Shown: positions 15,351 through 25,839, numbered from the stretch's first letter. The stretch is DNA of 29,681 nucleotides from 39-52-133 sp036523795 (GCA_036523795.1 DATDDN010000009.1:1-29681); one strand, 5' to 3'. Translations and numbers: made by a program. The notes: generated by a model not told the origin, from the letters alone.

Positions 15351-15391
15351 AATGCAAAAGGGCAGTGCCGATGGCACTGCCCTTTTGCATT
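15351..15391. terminator. Strong bidirectional intrinsic terminator
   Basis: A perfect 19-bp inverted repeat (15351-15369 with 15373-15391) is closed by the 3-nt loop GAT. Its GC core GGGCAGTGCC/GGCACTGCCC is flanked by AAAA on one side and TTTT on the other, giving a U-tract in both directions. It closes the reductase gene and can also serve transcripts coming from the hem operon. Confidence 0.88.
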
Positions 15392-15416
15392 AGAGTATCC
15401 TCACCTCAGCCGACGC

Positions 15417-15562
15417 AAATATCGCGACAGAAATCGTAGCGAGCGGGGCGGCATCGGGGAAGCCCGGAGCACAGCCACCGGAATGTACACGAAGTACATG
15501 AGGATGGCGCGCACCGCGCTTCCCCGATGCCGCCCCGCGCAGTAGATTTATACGCGATATTT
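15417..15562. repeat. Nested inverted-repeat element (MITE/REP-like) at the 3' end of hemY
   Basis: A 146-bp stretch has three nested inverted repeats. The outer arms are AAATATCGCG (15417-15426) and CGCGATATTT (15553-15562). The middle arms are perfect over 21 bp (15443-15463 with 15518-15538). The inner arms are ATGTAC (15483-15488) and GTACAT (15494-15499). The outer arm ends at the first base of the hemY stop codon. It has no coding content. The architecture resembles a dispersed palindromic or miniature mobile element. Whether other copies exist cannot be seen here. Confidence 0.6.
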
Positions 15563-16740
15563 TACTCGCACTGGCCCAGCTCCATGGCCTTGTGGAAGTT
15601 GGTCGAGGCCAGCTCATGCTGCCCCTGCTTGTCCGCAAGCTGTGCCAGCGCGGCATAGGCAGCGCGGCTGGGTGCCAGGCCGTTGCTGGCATCGAGGTAG
15701 CTTTGCGCCTTGCCCCACAAGCCCTTGTGCAGGCACAGCTTGCCCAGCGCGAGCAGCAGGCCGGCATCATGCGTGTGCTGCTTGAGCCACTCCTCCGCCT
15801 GCTCGATCTGCGCCGTCGTGGCCTCGCCCTCGCAGTCTCCATACAGCGTCACCAGCTCGCTGTCCCATTGCGCATTCAGGCTGTCCGCCAGGATCTGGCC
15901 GGCCTCGCGACAATCCTTCAGCCTGATGAACGCGCGCGCCGCCAGCGCGGCCACCTTGGTGCGTCGCTTGTACTCTGCCGGCACGCGCTTCCACAACTGG
16001 TGCAGGGACATCAGGTCGTGCGTCTGCGCGCCCAGCAGCTCCAGCCAGGCCTGCTGGCGCAATTGCGCGGCCAGGGTCTTGTCGATGGCGGAACGCTTCT
16101 CCAGCTGATTCAGCACTTCCAGCGACGCCTCCCAGTTGCGCGCCTGCTGCTGCGCCTTCAGTTCCAGCTGCAGTGCGCCCACATGCTTGCGCAGACTGGA
16201 CTCGCCCATTTCCTTCAGGGTGTTGAGCGCCGACTGCGGCTGCTTCTGGTCGAGCATGAATTCGGTCTGCGCCATCAGGCGCATGGTGGCGTCGCCCACC
16301 GACTTGCCCGCCGCGCCGGCCAGGTAGGCATCGCGCTTGGCGAATTCGCGCAGCTCATGCGCTGCGCGCGCCGCGATGATGTGATTAAGGCCGGACTTTT
16401 CACCCAGCTCGATCGCCCTCACCGCGGCCTTCTCCGCCATGGCGTAACGTCCCTCGAAGAAGGCATTGAGCGCTTCCATCATCGCGGTGCGCCCCTTGCT
16501 GCGGGCGCGCTCCTCGCGGAAGCTGCGTACCTGTTGCGGCAGGCGCAGCGCCGACAGGAACAGGCGCACGGCGAAATAGCCCAGCGCGAACACGCCCACC
16601 GTAGCGAGAGCGAACAGGGTCAGCGACATCTCCAGGCGATAGGGAGGATAGACCAGGGTGACGTAGCCCGGGTTATGTGACGCCATGGTCAGCGCAACCG
16701 CCGCGGCAAACAGGGCAAGCAGCCAAAGCAGTGTTTTCAT
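15562..16740 (-). CDS. hemY: HemY-family protein (haem biosynthesis-associated, TPR-like)
   Basis: A 392-residue inner-membrane protein. Two N-terminal transmembrane helices (about residues 4-20 and 41-65) are followed by a long helical region of TPR-like repeats rich in Ala, Leu and Gln. The HemY N-terminal signature is GYVTLVYPPYRLEMSLTLF. This proteobacterial HemY is a protein of uncertain biochemical role encoded with hemC, hemD and hemX; it is not the protoporphyrinogen oxidase HemY of Bacillus. Its ATG overlaps the hemX stop by 4 nt. The stop codon lies at the edge of the nested inverted-repeat element. Confidence 0.88.
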   Translation of the reverse strand: MKTLLWLLALFAAAVALTMASHNPGYVTLVYPPYRLEMSLTLFALATVGVFALGYFAVRLFLSALRLPQQVRSFREERARSKGRTAMMEALNAFFEGRYAMAEKAAVRAIELGEKSGLNHIIAARAAHELREFAKRDAYLAGAAGKSVGDATMRLMAQTEFMLDQKQPQSALNTLKEMGESSLRKHVGALQLELKAQQQARNWEASLEVLNQLEKRSAIDKTLAAQLRQQAWLELLGAQTHDLMSLHQLWKRVPAEYKRRTKVAALAARAFIRLKDCREAGQILADSLNAQWDSELVTLYGDCEGEATTAQIEQAEEWLKQHTHDAGLLLALGKLCLHKGLWGKAQSYLDASNGLAPSRAAYAALAQLADKQGQHELASTNFHKAMELGQCE

Positions 16741-17810
16741 CGTACGCTCCTTTCGTGCGCCGTGCGATAGTGCCGCACAGCCTCCAGGGTGGCGCTGATG
16801 TCAGGCAATTGGATGCTGATGCTGGCGGCATTCAGCTTCTGCAGGTTGGTCATGAACTGTGCGCCGGCAGCGGATTTCGGGTCGAAATAGGTACGCACCC
16901 AGTCTTGCGCGGTCTTCACGTCGCGCTTGAAGCTGATCTCGTCGCGCGCCAGCAGCGCCAGGCGGGCCGAGAGCAGGCGCAGCTTGAGGTTCTCGCGCAG
17001 GAAGAAGGTCTGGTTGGGCGACAACAGCGGCAGCTCGGTCTTCTCCGTGTTCTCGATGCGCACCATCTGTCTGGCCTCCTGCCAGATCTCCTGCCAGAAG
17101 CGCTGCCAGCCGGACTGTGCGGGTGCGGCGGCAGGCGCCTTGTCAGCAGCGGTGCTGTGCACGTCCTGCGCCAGCGGCAGCGTTTCCACGCTGCCAACCA
17201 GGCTGTCCAGGCGCGCGTTAATGCCGCTCACGTCCACGCCGGGCAGCACGCGCAGGCGTTCGATGTCATGCTGGATCCCCTTGCGCAGACCGTCCAGGGC
17301 AGGACGATTGGAGCGCTGCAAGCGGCTGTCGGCCTGCTGCAAGGCGATCAGCGCGGCCTTCACGTTGGCCGACAGCTGCAGCTGCTGGCCGGCGGTCAGC
17401 AGCAACTGCTCCACCTCGGCCAGCACCATCTGGTCGCGGCTGCTGGACATATCCTGGTACAGGTTTTCCAGCGCAGCGCGCTGGTTCTGCGTTTCGGCAA
17501 ACTTGCTTTCCAGCAGGCTGAGCTTGCCGCCCAGCTCGCGCACCTGCTCCTGGCTCTGCAGCGCCAGCGTCTGGTTGGCCTTGTTGCTGCCGTCGATTTC
17601 GGCCAGGCGCTGCGCCAGCAGCTGCTGCATCTGGCCCAGCTGGCGCTGCATGTCGAACCATTGCCACAGGAAGATCACCACCAGCACCACCAGCGTGAGC
17701 TGGGTCAGGTTCATGTGCGCGATGACGCCGGCGATCGGATGCGCCGCGCGCGGCCTGGCCGGCGCGGGCTGGCCGCTGGAAGAGGGTGTGGTGTTGGATG
17801 GTTCGCTCAT
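16737..17810 (-). CDS. hemX: HemX-family protein (uroporphyrinogen-III C-methyltransferase-like)
   Basis: A 357-residue inner-membrane protein with one N-terminal transmembrane helix (about residues 36-52, LTLVVLVVIFLWQWF). A coiled-coil stretch follows (DMQRQLGQMQQLLAQRLAEI onward), then a helical periplasmic domain ending in the conserved AVRHYRTAHERSVR region. The name comes from its place in hem operons and loose annotation as a methyltransferase; no SAM-binding motif is visible, so that activity is doubtful. The start at 17810 overlaps the hemD stop as ATGA, and its own stop overlaps hemY in the same way. The three genes are therefore tightly coupled. Confidence 0.88.
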   Translation of the reverse strand: MSEPSNTTPSSSGQPAPARPRAAHPIAGVIAHMNLTQLTLVVLVVIFLWQWFDMQRQLGQMQQLLAQRLAEIDGSNKANQTLALQSQEQVRELGGKLSLLESKFAETQNQRAALENLYQDMSSSRDQMVLAEVEQLLLTAGQQLQLSANVKAALIALQQADSRLQRSNRPALDGLRKGIQHDIERLRVLPGVDVSGINARLDSLVGSVETLPLAQDVHSTAADKAPAAAPAQSGWQRFWQEIWQEARQMVRIENTEKTELPLLSPNQTFFLRENLKLRLLSARLALLARDEISFKRDVKTAQDWVRTYFDPKSAAGAQFMTNLQKLNAASISIQLPDISATLEAVRHYRTAHERSVR

Positions 17811-18595
17811 GACTGTGATCCCGATGATTGCGCACGCTGAGTTGCCCATGTTACCAGCCCCGCCAGCAGCCCGTCATCTGCACCGGCGGTAGCGATCACC
17901 TGATGCCAGCCCAGTTTGCGGGCGGCCTCCGCAATTTTCGGATGCGGCACGAACAGCGGCAGCCCGGCCAAGCGTGCCTGCCCGGCCGGCCCCAGCATCT
18001 CGTTCAGGTAGCCCAGCGCCTCGCTGCTGCTGGCGGTGAGCGCATCCAGCCGCTGCTGCAACAACACACAAGCATCCTGCTGCGGCTTGCTGCGCTGGTA
18101 GCAGGCGGCATACTCCACCTGCGCCCCGCGCGCCTTCAGCGACTCGCCCAGCAGCTCGCGCCCGCTCTCGCCGCGGAAGATCTGCACGCGCCAGCCCTGC
18201 ACCGCCTGCAGCTCGGGCAACGCCAGCAAGGCCTCGCTGTCGAACTGGCCGTGCGGCTCCAGCACCTCGCTCACCCCCAGCTCGCGCAACACCTTGCTGC
18301 TGCCCGGCCCCACGCTGGCGATACGCAGGCCGGCCGGCAGCGGGCCAGCCGCCAAGATGGCTTGCATGCCGTGGCGCGCCGCATTGGGGCTGATGAAAAT
18401 GGCCAAGTCGTAGTCGGCCAGTTGCGCCACCTGCGCGCGCAACGCCGGGCTGTCGCTGAGCGACGTGATCTCCAGCAGCGGAAAAATCAGCGGCTGCCCG
18501 CCCAGCGCTTCGATGCGCTGCGCAAGTACAGCCGCCTGCTCGCGCGGGCGGGTGACGAGGATGGTGAGGCCGGAGAGGGGTGAGGCTGAGTTCAT
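17807..18595 (-). CDS. hemD: Uroporphyrinogen-III synthase
   Basis: A 262-residue cytosolic enzyme that closes hydroxymethylbilane with inversion of ring D to make uroporphyrinogen III. The family is poorly conserved, but the pattern is clear: ILVTRPREQAAVLAQRIEALGGQPLIFPLLEI at the N-terminus, then AIFISPNAARHGM, IASVGPGSSKVLRELG and VQIFRGESGRELLGE. The C-terminal segment is LFVPHPKIAEAARKLGW. Length is typical. In the usual operon it follows hemC directly. Here an unrelated secreted-protein gene lies between them and ends only 12 nt before the hemD start, so hemD may depend on a transcript crossing that insertion. Confidence 0.93.
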   Translation of the reverse strand: MNSASPLSGLTILVTRPREQAAVLAQRIEALGGQPLIFPLLEITSLSDSPALRAQVAQLADYDLAIFISPNAARHGMQAILAAGPLPAGLRIASVGPGSSKVLRELGVSEVLEPHGQFDSEALLALPELQAVQGWRVQIFRGESGRELLGESLKARGAQVEYAACYQRSKPQQDACVLLQQRLDALTASSSEALGYLNEMLGPAGQARLAGLPLFVPHPKIAEAARKLGWHQVIATAGADDGLLAGLVTWATQRAQSSGSQS

Positions 18596-18607
18596 TGCGG
18601 GATGTGG

Positions 18608-19390
18608 TCAGGGCTGCGTGCGCTCATTAACTGATCGCTCAAATACGATAAAAGTCTCAGCTTCAACAGGCAAAATATTGGTCACGGGTCTGTTGCCTGC
18701 GCAGCCACGTTCTCTGGCGTTCAGCTTATTGACAGATTTCGTTGCAAAGCCACCGACACCCACGATTTTTGTGTGGTAACCGCGTTCACTGAAGACAGCC
18801 TCAATATTCTGAAGCAACCCCGCCTTACGAATGAACTCGCCCACTTCACGCGCCAGCTCTTGGTTGGGGAGTTGCTCCTTATAGAAGCGCGGTTTCTTTC
18901 CAAGCTTTTTCGAAAGCTCCTCCCATTCTGCTGAGCGCGCTGCATATCGAATGAGATCACAGTCAAAGGGCATTGCAGCCATACGTCCTATCCAGATGTA
19001 CCGATCCTGAAAAAATACCGGATGTTCGAATACCTTATTGAAGATCGCCTTGAGCAGCTCGGTTTCCTCACCGGAACTCACTGCATCACCACAATACTCC
19101 TGCAACAAAGACAGCTCCTGCTCTTCCTGAACATTGGCCGATGGCATCCTGTGTTTGGCTCTGGCGGTAAAGAATATCTTGCAGCCGCCCTCCTCCAATC
19201 TGAATTGGAATTCGCCTTCCAAGACGCCTGGTTCAACAAGCACACCTGACGACAGTCCGGCAAGACGATCCGCTCTACTACCACTAGTCTGCTGATCAAT
19301 GATGGCAGACTCGATCGAGCGCTCAGCTCCTGCCTGCGCATCCACCACCCCCAGCAACACGCCCAGCAGCATAACCGCAATGCGTTTCAT
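18608..19390 (-). CDS. Hypothetical secreted protein inserted between hemC and hemD
   Basis: A 260-residue protein that I do not recognise. A clear signal peptide (MKRIAVMLLGVLLGVVDAQA) with probable cleavage after AQA predicts export to the periplasm. The mature protein has four Cys (70, 100, 144, 230), possibly two disulfides, and no known catalytic motif. The C-terminal part (RGYHTKIVGVGGFATKSVN, then NILPVEAETFIVFERS) looks like a small beta-rich domain. Base composition is visibly lower in GC than hemC and hemD. It is co-directional with the hem genes, 12 nt before hemD and 127 nt after hemC, and so would be part of the same transcript. Signs of horizontal gain are its composition, the absence of any haem-related motif and the repeat next to it. 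Confidence 0.7.
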   Translation of the reverse strand: MKRIAVMLLGVLLGVVDAQAGAERSIESAIIDQQTSGSRADRLAGLSSGVLVEPGVLEGEFQFRLEEGGCKIFFTARAKHRMPSANVQEEQELSLLQEYCGDAVSSGEETELLKAIFNKVFEHPVFFQDRYIWIGRMAAMPFDCDLIRYAARSAEWEELSKKLGKKPRFYKEQLPNQELAREVGEFIRKAGLLQNIEAVFSERGYHTKIVGVGGFATKSVNKLNARERGCAGNRPVTNILPVEAETFIVFERSVNERTQP

Positions 19391-19428
19391 CGCCCTCTCC
19401 CCCTGGATTGCATGACCGACGCAACCAA

Positions 19429-19497
19429 CCCCAATTGATAGGGCGATCTATTGGGGCTCGTTCATCCTTCGACAAGCTCAGGAAGAACGTGCCCCAA
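19429..19497. repeat. Imperfect hairpin containing a dispersed-repeat-like core
   Basis: TTGGGGC (19451-19457) pairs with GCCCCAA (19491-19497). Inside, CGTTC pairs with GAACG and TCCT with AGGA around a core reading CTTCGACAAGCTCAGGA. That core resembles a short palindromic repeat I recall as common in intergenic DNA of many proteobacteria. An alternative partner for TTGGGG, CCCCAA, is at 19429-19434. It lies between hemC and the inserted hypothetical gene. Confidence 0.5.
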
Positions 19498-19517
19498 CAC
19501 TGCTTCGCGCAGCATTC

Positions 19518-20471
19518 TTACTGTGCCAGCGCCGCCAGAATCTCGCCCGCGCCCTGCTTGAGCAGTTCCTGCGCCACGGCGTTGCCCAGCGCCTCGGGGT
19601 CGTTCAGGCTGCCGCTCTGTTCGGCACGCAGCATGCGCTTGCCGTCCGGGCTGGCGACGAAGCCGCGCATGCGCAGGGTGTTATTGCCTTGCACTTCGGC
19701 GAAGCCGCCCAGTGGCACCTGGCAGCTGCCGGCCAGGGCGCGGCTCATGGCGCGCTCGGCCAGCACGCAGGCGGCGGTGTCGGGGTGGTGGATGGGTTGC
19801 AGCAGAGCGGCCAGGTCGGCACGGTCGGCGCGGCATTCGATGCCCAGGGCCCCTTGCCCCACGGCAGGCAGGCTGTCGTCGCTGCTGATCAGGGCGCGGA
19901 TGCGCTCGCCCAGGCCGAGGCGCTTGAGGCCGGCGGCGGCGAGGATGATGGCGGCGTACTGGCCCTCATCCAGCTTGCGCAGGCGGGTCTGCACGTTGCC
20001 GCGCAGCGGCTCGATCTTGAGCTGGGGGAAACGGGCGCGCAGCTGGCTTTCGCGGCGCAGGCTGGAAGTGCCCACTACGCTGCCGGGGGGCAGGGCTTCC
20101 AGGTTGGCGAAATCATTGGAAACGAAGGCGTCGCGCGGGTCTTCGCGTTCGCCGATGCAGGCCAGCATGAAGCCCTCGGGCAGGTGCATGGGCACGTCCT
20201 TGAGGGAATGCACGGCGATGTCGGCGCGGCCTTCCTCCAGCGCGACCTCGAGTTCCTTCACGAACAGGCCCTTGCCGCCGATCTTGGACAGGGTGACGTT
20301 GAGGATCTGGTCGCCCTGGGTGGTCATGCCCAGAATACTCACGTCGGTTTCCGGGTATAATGCGCGCAGTCGGTCCCGGATATGTTCTGCCTGCCACATT
20401 GCCAACGCGCTCTCGCGCGATGCGATGACCAGTTTTGCGGGGGCGGGTTGCTTCTGGGATGCCTGTTTCAT
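19518..20471 (-). CDS. hemC: Porphobilinogen deaminase (hydroxymethylbilane synthase)
   Basis: A 317-residue enzyme that joins four porphobilinogen units into hydroxymethylbilane. The N-terminal LVIASRESALAMWQAEHI is diagnostic. The catalytic Asp is in HSLKDVP (D92). VGTSSLRRESQLRARFP and LRGNVQTRLRKLDEGQY bind substrate acid groups. The dipyrromethane cofactor is attached at Cys250 in GSCQVPLGG. The start at 20471 was chosen because it has an AGGA 7 nt upstream and gives the normal length; the open frame continues far upstream only as an antisense shadow of ppc. It is the first gene of the minus-strand hem operon, divergent from ppc. Confidence 0.96.
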   Translation of the reverse strand: MKQASQKQPAPAKLVIASRESALAMWQAEHIRDRLRALYPETDVSILGMTTQGDQILNVTLSKIGGKGLFVKELEVALEEGRADIAVHSLKDVPMHLPEGFMLACIGEREDPRDAFVSNDFANLEALPPGSVVGTSSLRRESQLRARFPQLKIEPLRGNVQTRLRKLDEGQYAAIILAAAGLKRLGLGERIRALISSDDSLPAVGQGALGIECRADRADLAALLQPIHHPDTAACVLAERAMSRALAGSCQVPLGGFAEVQGNNTLRMRGFVASPDGKRMLRAEQSGSLNDPEALGNAVAQELLKQGAGEILAALAQ

Positions 20472-20512
20472 TGATTTTCCTGAGTGTCTGTTTTGATGAT
20501 GCTGTGCGCCGC

Positions 20513-20518
20513 ATTTTA
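20513..20518 (-). promoter_or_regulatory. -10 candidate for the hem operon
   Basis: TAAAAT on the minus strand is a 5/6 match to TATAAT, about 40 nt before the hemC ATG. No clear -35 hexamer is seen. The promoter for the divergent ppc must lie in the same 99-nt gap, but I could not locate it. Confidence 0.35.
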
Positions 20519-20570
20519 GCATGAGCGCTAAGGTGCCGCGTCGCTGCGCTTTGTTGTCGAGATTAATGCC

Positions 20571-23342
<2,772 letters not shown>

Positions 23343-23601
23343 CCAACTGCCTAGCCCGCCAGCGGCGGGCTGGCTCTCCAGAAGGCAAGCCCCCGTCAGA
23401 CTTCCCGCCCATGTGTGTCAATCCCGGAATGCCGGGCACACGCAGACTCGCGTTCGCCTCCTGCAATCCGTCCTTGGGCTTGACTCAAGACTCCCAAGCC
23501 GGCGTTGTCTGCGCATTTCACCCATACGCGTCCTTTAAGCGGCCTGATCTCGCGTTTCAGCCCGCTCAACTTTCCTCTTGCATAAATTTAAAAACGAGAA
23601 A
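23343..23601. other. Intergenic region between ppc and the cytochrome/FadL cluster
   Basis: I see no gene here. It holds a GC-rich stem of 8 bp just after ppc (AGCCCGCC 23353-23360 with GGCGGGCT 23364-23371), which may be a terminator without a U-tract. A second small hairpin has core CCCGG-aatg-CCGGG (23423-23436). The last 25 nt become AT-rich and carry the -35 region of the following promoter. Confidence 0.5.
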
Positions 23602-23607
23602 TATAAT
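23578..23607 (+). promoter_or_regulatory. Strong sigma-70 promoter of the cytochrome/FadL/DUF2892/TetR unit
   Basis: TTGCAT (23578-23583) and a perfect TATAAT (23602-23607) are separated by 18 nt in an AT-rich stretch. The predicted start is near 23614, inside the palindromic operator. Confidence 0.65.
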
Positions 23608-23651
23608 CAATCGAACAGCTGATCATATGAACAGCTGTTCGATTGATTATA
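23602..23651. promoter_or_regulatory. 50-bp palindromic operator, probable TetR-family binding site
   Basis: Perfect 19-bp arms (23602-23620 with 23633-23651) flank a 12-nt spacer. Inside are two copies of GAACAGCTG starting 16 bp apart (23613 and 23629). The right copy forms the 12-bp palindrome GAACAGCTGTTC (23629-23640). The palindrome begins at the -10 hexamer and covers the start point, so binding would block initiation. The TetR gene at the end of the same gene run is the obvious candidate regulator. The repeated half-sites allow two dimers. Confidence 0.65.
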
Positions 23652-23678
23652 AAACTTGCGACCGTCTGGAGGAATTCC

Positions 23679-24275
23679 ATGAAAAAGCTATTTTTTATCA
23701 GCACGATACTAGCAGGCAGCGTGTTCTTGAGCGGCCCTGCAACCGCCGACTCACCACAGCCCGCAGCCGCCATGCCGGCTGAAATGCAGCAGATGGCCAA
23801 GACCTACACTCCAGAAATGCGCCAGAAAGTCATGGCGCTGTCGCCGGAGCTCAAGGCCACGATCCAGAAACTGCATGCCGGCCACACGCGCCGCGCCAAG
23901 GAAACCACGCTGCGCCAGGTGATGCATGAAATCCTGTCCGAATACCAAAACATTGCCTCCGCGCTGGCGACCGACAATGCCGAACAGGCTGCGGAAGCAG
24001 CGCGCCGCCTGGCCAACCACCGCATTCCCAAAGGCGGCCTGCTGCCGTACCTGCCGCTGGACAAGGTCAACAACATCGATCTTTCCGTGTTGCCGGCAAT
24101 GAACGAGATTGTTGAAGGCAGCGCACTGAAACTGGCGGATGCCGCAGACAAGGGAGAGTTGCCCAAGGCGGCTTCGTATATGAGCGACATCATGAATGGC
24201 TGCGTGGCCTGCCATCAGAAATTCCGCGGCGCCCCGGGTGTTTCCGCCAACCTGATGCCTACTGCAGGCAAATAA
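23679..24275 (+). CDS. Periplasmic c-type cytochrome, cytochrome c'-like
   Basis: A 198-residue protein with a signal peptide (about residues 1-23, ending in GPATA). The mature part is almost wholly helical and has one haem-binding motif near the C-terminus, CVACH at 175-179 in the context GCVACHQKFR. A C-terminal CxxCH followed by Lys-Phe-Arg in a helical bundle is the pattern of cytochrome c'. Those proteins bind NO or other gases, or act in electron transfer. The family match is by eye and the ligand is unknown. The start at 23679 has GGAGGA 5-10 nt upstream. It is the first gene after the palindromic operator. Confidence 0.75.
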   Translation: MKKLFFISTILAGSVFLSGPATADSPQPAAAMPAEMQQMAKTYTPEMRQKVMALSPELKATIQKLHAGHTRRAKETTLRQVMHEILSEYQNIASALATDNAEQAAEAARRLANHRIPKGGLLPYLPLDKVNNIDLSVLPAMNEIVEGSALKLADAADKGELPKAASYMSDIMNGCVACHQKFRGAPGVSANLMPTAGK

Positions 24276-24310
24276 CCCCGTCGAGTCACCATTCTTGAGG
24301 AGAGACGAAA

Positions 24311-25468
24311 ATGAAAAAGAAGATTGTTGCCGGCGCCGTATCGGGAGTCCTGTTCGCCCTGACGCACAATGCCCACGCCACCAATGGCGACCAGATGCTG
24401 GGCATCACCGCCACCCAATGGGGCATGGCGGGCGCTGTCGTGGCCGCGCCGCAGGATGCCGCAACCACCATGTACAACCCCGCAGGCCTGGCCACGCTGG
24501 GCATCAAGGAAGTGCGCTTCGACATGGGCGTGGGCTTGCTCAACCCGCCGCGCCAGTTCAATGACATCGACAGCAATTCGGATTTTTACCTGATGCCGGC
24601 GGGTGCGGCGGCGTTCAACGTCGACGACAGGCTGTTCTTCGGCATGACAATGGGCGGCATTTCCGGCAGTGGCGTCGATTTTGCCGACGTATCCCCGGCC
24701 GCAGGTGCGCAAGCAGTGGTCACCACCAAGCAATCCTACAAGATCGTTCCCGGCTTCGCCTACAAGGTCAGCGACCAGCTGTCGGTTGGCGCCACCCTCC
24801 AGATCGGCTACCAGAGCCTCGCCATGTATAACGGCATGAACCCTGCCAGCGTGCTGGCCCTGCCGCAGACCCAGGTCTATGGCTATGGCATGAGCGCGGG
24901 CGTGATCTACAAGATCAGCGATGAAGTGCAGATGGGCGCAAGCTGGACCAGCAAGACCAGCATGGGAGAGTTCAGGTGGAACACCAACAACGGCACATAC
25001 AGTATGACCATGGACATGCCGCAAAGCTACGCAGTGGGCGTAGCCTACAAACCGATGCCAGGCTTGCTGATCGAGGCTGATGTGAAGCAGATCGATTTCA
25101 GCGACGTGCTCGACAAGGTTGCGTTCCAGACACCCGCCGGTGCCAGCAGCATGAACTTCGGCTGGAGCAACCAGACTGTTTACGCCATCGGTGTGCAGCA
25201 GGAAATCAGCGACAAAACCACGGTGCGCATTGGCTTCAACTATGGCAAGTCGCCGATCGGGCCAGAGGACGTCAACGCCAACATTGGCTCGCTGGCAATT
25301 ACCGAGCGGCACCTCTCGCTGGGCTTGACGCGTAAATTCAGCGAAAAAGTGTCCTCATCGTTTTCCTATGTCCACGCCTTCCGCAACGAAATCACCTCGA
25401 GCACGAGCAGCAACAAGATCGAGCTGGAACAGAACATCGTCAATATCCAGCTCAGCTATCAATTCTAG
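24311..25468 (+). CDS. Outer membrane transport protein, OmpP1/FadL/TodX family
   Basis: A 385-residue outer-membrane beta-barrel predicted to admit hydrophobic compounds by lateral diffusion. The signal peptide (about 1-23) ends in THNAHA. The FadL signature MYNPAGLATLG (about residues 54-64) contains the Asn-Pro-Ala motif. The rest is alternating beta strands (for example SDQLSVGATLQIGYQSL) and ends in LSYQF with the terminal aromatic residue needed for barrel insertion. It is shorter than E. coli FadL (about 420-446 residues) and closer to the TodX branch. It begins 35 nt after the cytochrome gene with GAGGAGA upstream. The substrate is unknown: hydrocarbons, aromatics or fatty acids are possible. 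Confidence 0.9.
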   Translation: MKKKIVAGAVSGVLFALTHNAHATNGDQMLGITATQWGMAGAVVAAPQDAATTMYNPAGLATLGIKEVRFDMGVGLLNPPRQFNDIDSNSDFYLMPAGAAAFNVDDRLFFGMTMGGISGSGVDFADVSPAAGAQAVVTTKQSYKIVPGFAYKVSDQLSVGATLQIGYQSLAMYNGMNPASVLALPQTQVYGYGMSAGVIYKISDEVQMGASWTSKTSMGEFRWNTNNGTYSMTMDMPQSYAVGVAYKPMPGLLIEADVKQIDFSDVLDKVAFQTPAGASSMNFGWSNQTVYAIGVQQEISDKTTVRIGFNYGKSPIGPEDVNANIGSLAITERHLSLGLTRKFSEKVSSSFSYVHAFRNEITSSTSSNKIELEQNIVNIQLSYQF

Positions 25469-25498
25469 ACGTGTAACACCCCCTAAAAGGAGAATATC

Positions 25499-25702
25499 AT
25501 GACTGTAGATCGTATCGTGCACCTGATGGCCGGCCTGATGATCTTGATCAGCATTGCGCTGGCCCACTACGCAAATCCCGCCTGGCTGTGGCTCACCGCC
25601 TTCGTCGGCGCCAACCTGGCGCAAAGCGGCGTGACCGGCTTTTGCCCCCTGGCCCTCATGCTCAAGAAAGCCGGTGTCAAGGAAGGCGATTGCTGCTCTT
25701 GA
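25499..25702 (+). CDS. DUF2892 (YgaP-type) small inner-membrane protein
   Basis: A 67-residue protein with two predicted membrane helices (about residues 7-24 and 28-50) and the family pattern AFVGANLAQSGVTGFCPLALMLKKAGVK. It ends in a Cys pair (DCCS). DUF2892 domains occur alone or fused to rhodaneses such as YgaP and are associated with membrane sulfur handling, but the function of the free form is unknown. AAAAGGAG lies about 6 nt before the ATG. It sits 30 nt after the FadL gene in the same direction, so it is probably in the same transcript. Confidence 0.85.
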   Translation: MTVDRIVHLMAGLMILISIALAHYANPAWLWLTAFVGANLAQSGVTGFCPLALMLKKAGVKEGDCCS

Positions 25703-25800
25703 GATGAGCTGAAACTGCCGCACGCGCCCTTCCGGCAGCCGGCACCCAGCCAGCTGCCGGATTGCCTTGGGTAGATCGCGGCTTTTTGCCGTTCCCCATT

Positions 25801-25806
25801 TATAAT
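25801..25806 (+). promoter_or_regulatory. -10 candidate for the TetR gene
   Basis: A perfect TATAAT about 33 nt before the tetR-family ATG suggests a private promoter in addition to readthrough from the operon. No clear -35 is seen. The palindrome found at 23602-23651 is not repeated here. The gap also has an 8-bp inverted repeat (CCGGCAGC 25732-25739 with GCTGCCGG 25753-25760). Confidence 0.4.
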
Positions 25807-25839
25807 TGGCGTACGGCTCATCTCTCGAGGCAAAGCATA

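Noticed and set aside
23411..23782. Plus-strand open frame of 123 codons running from the ppc downstream region into the cytochrome gene
   Set aside because: It crosses the promoter and palindrome, overlaps the cytochrome in another frame and has no recognisable domain.
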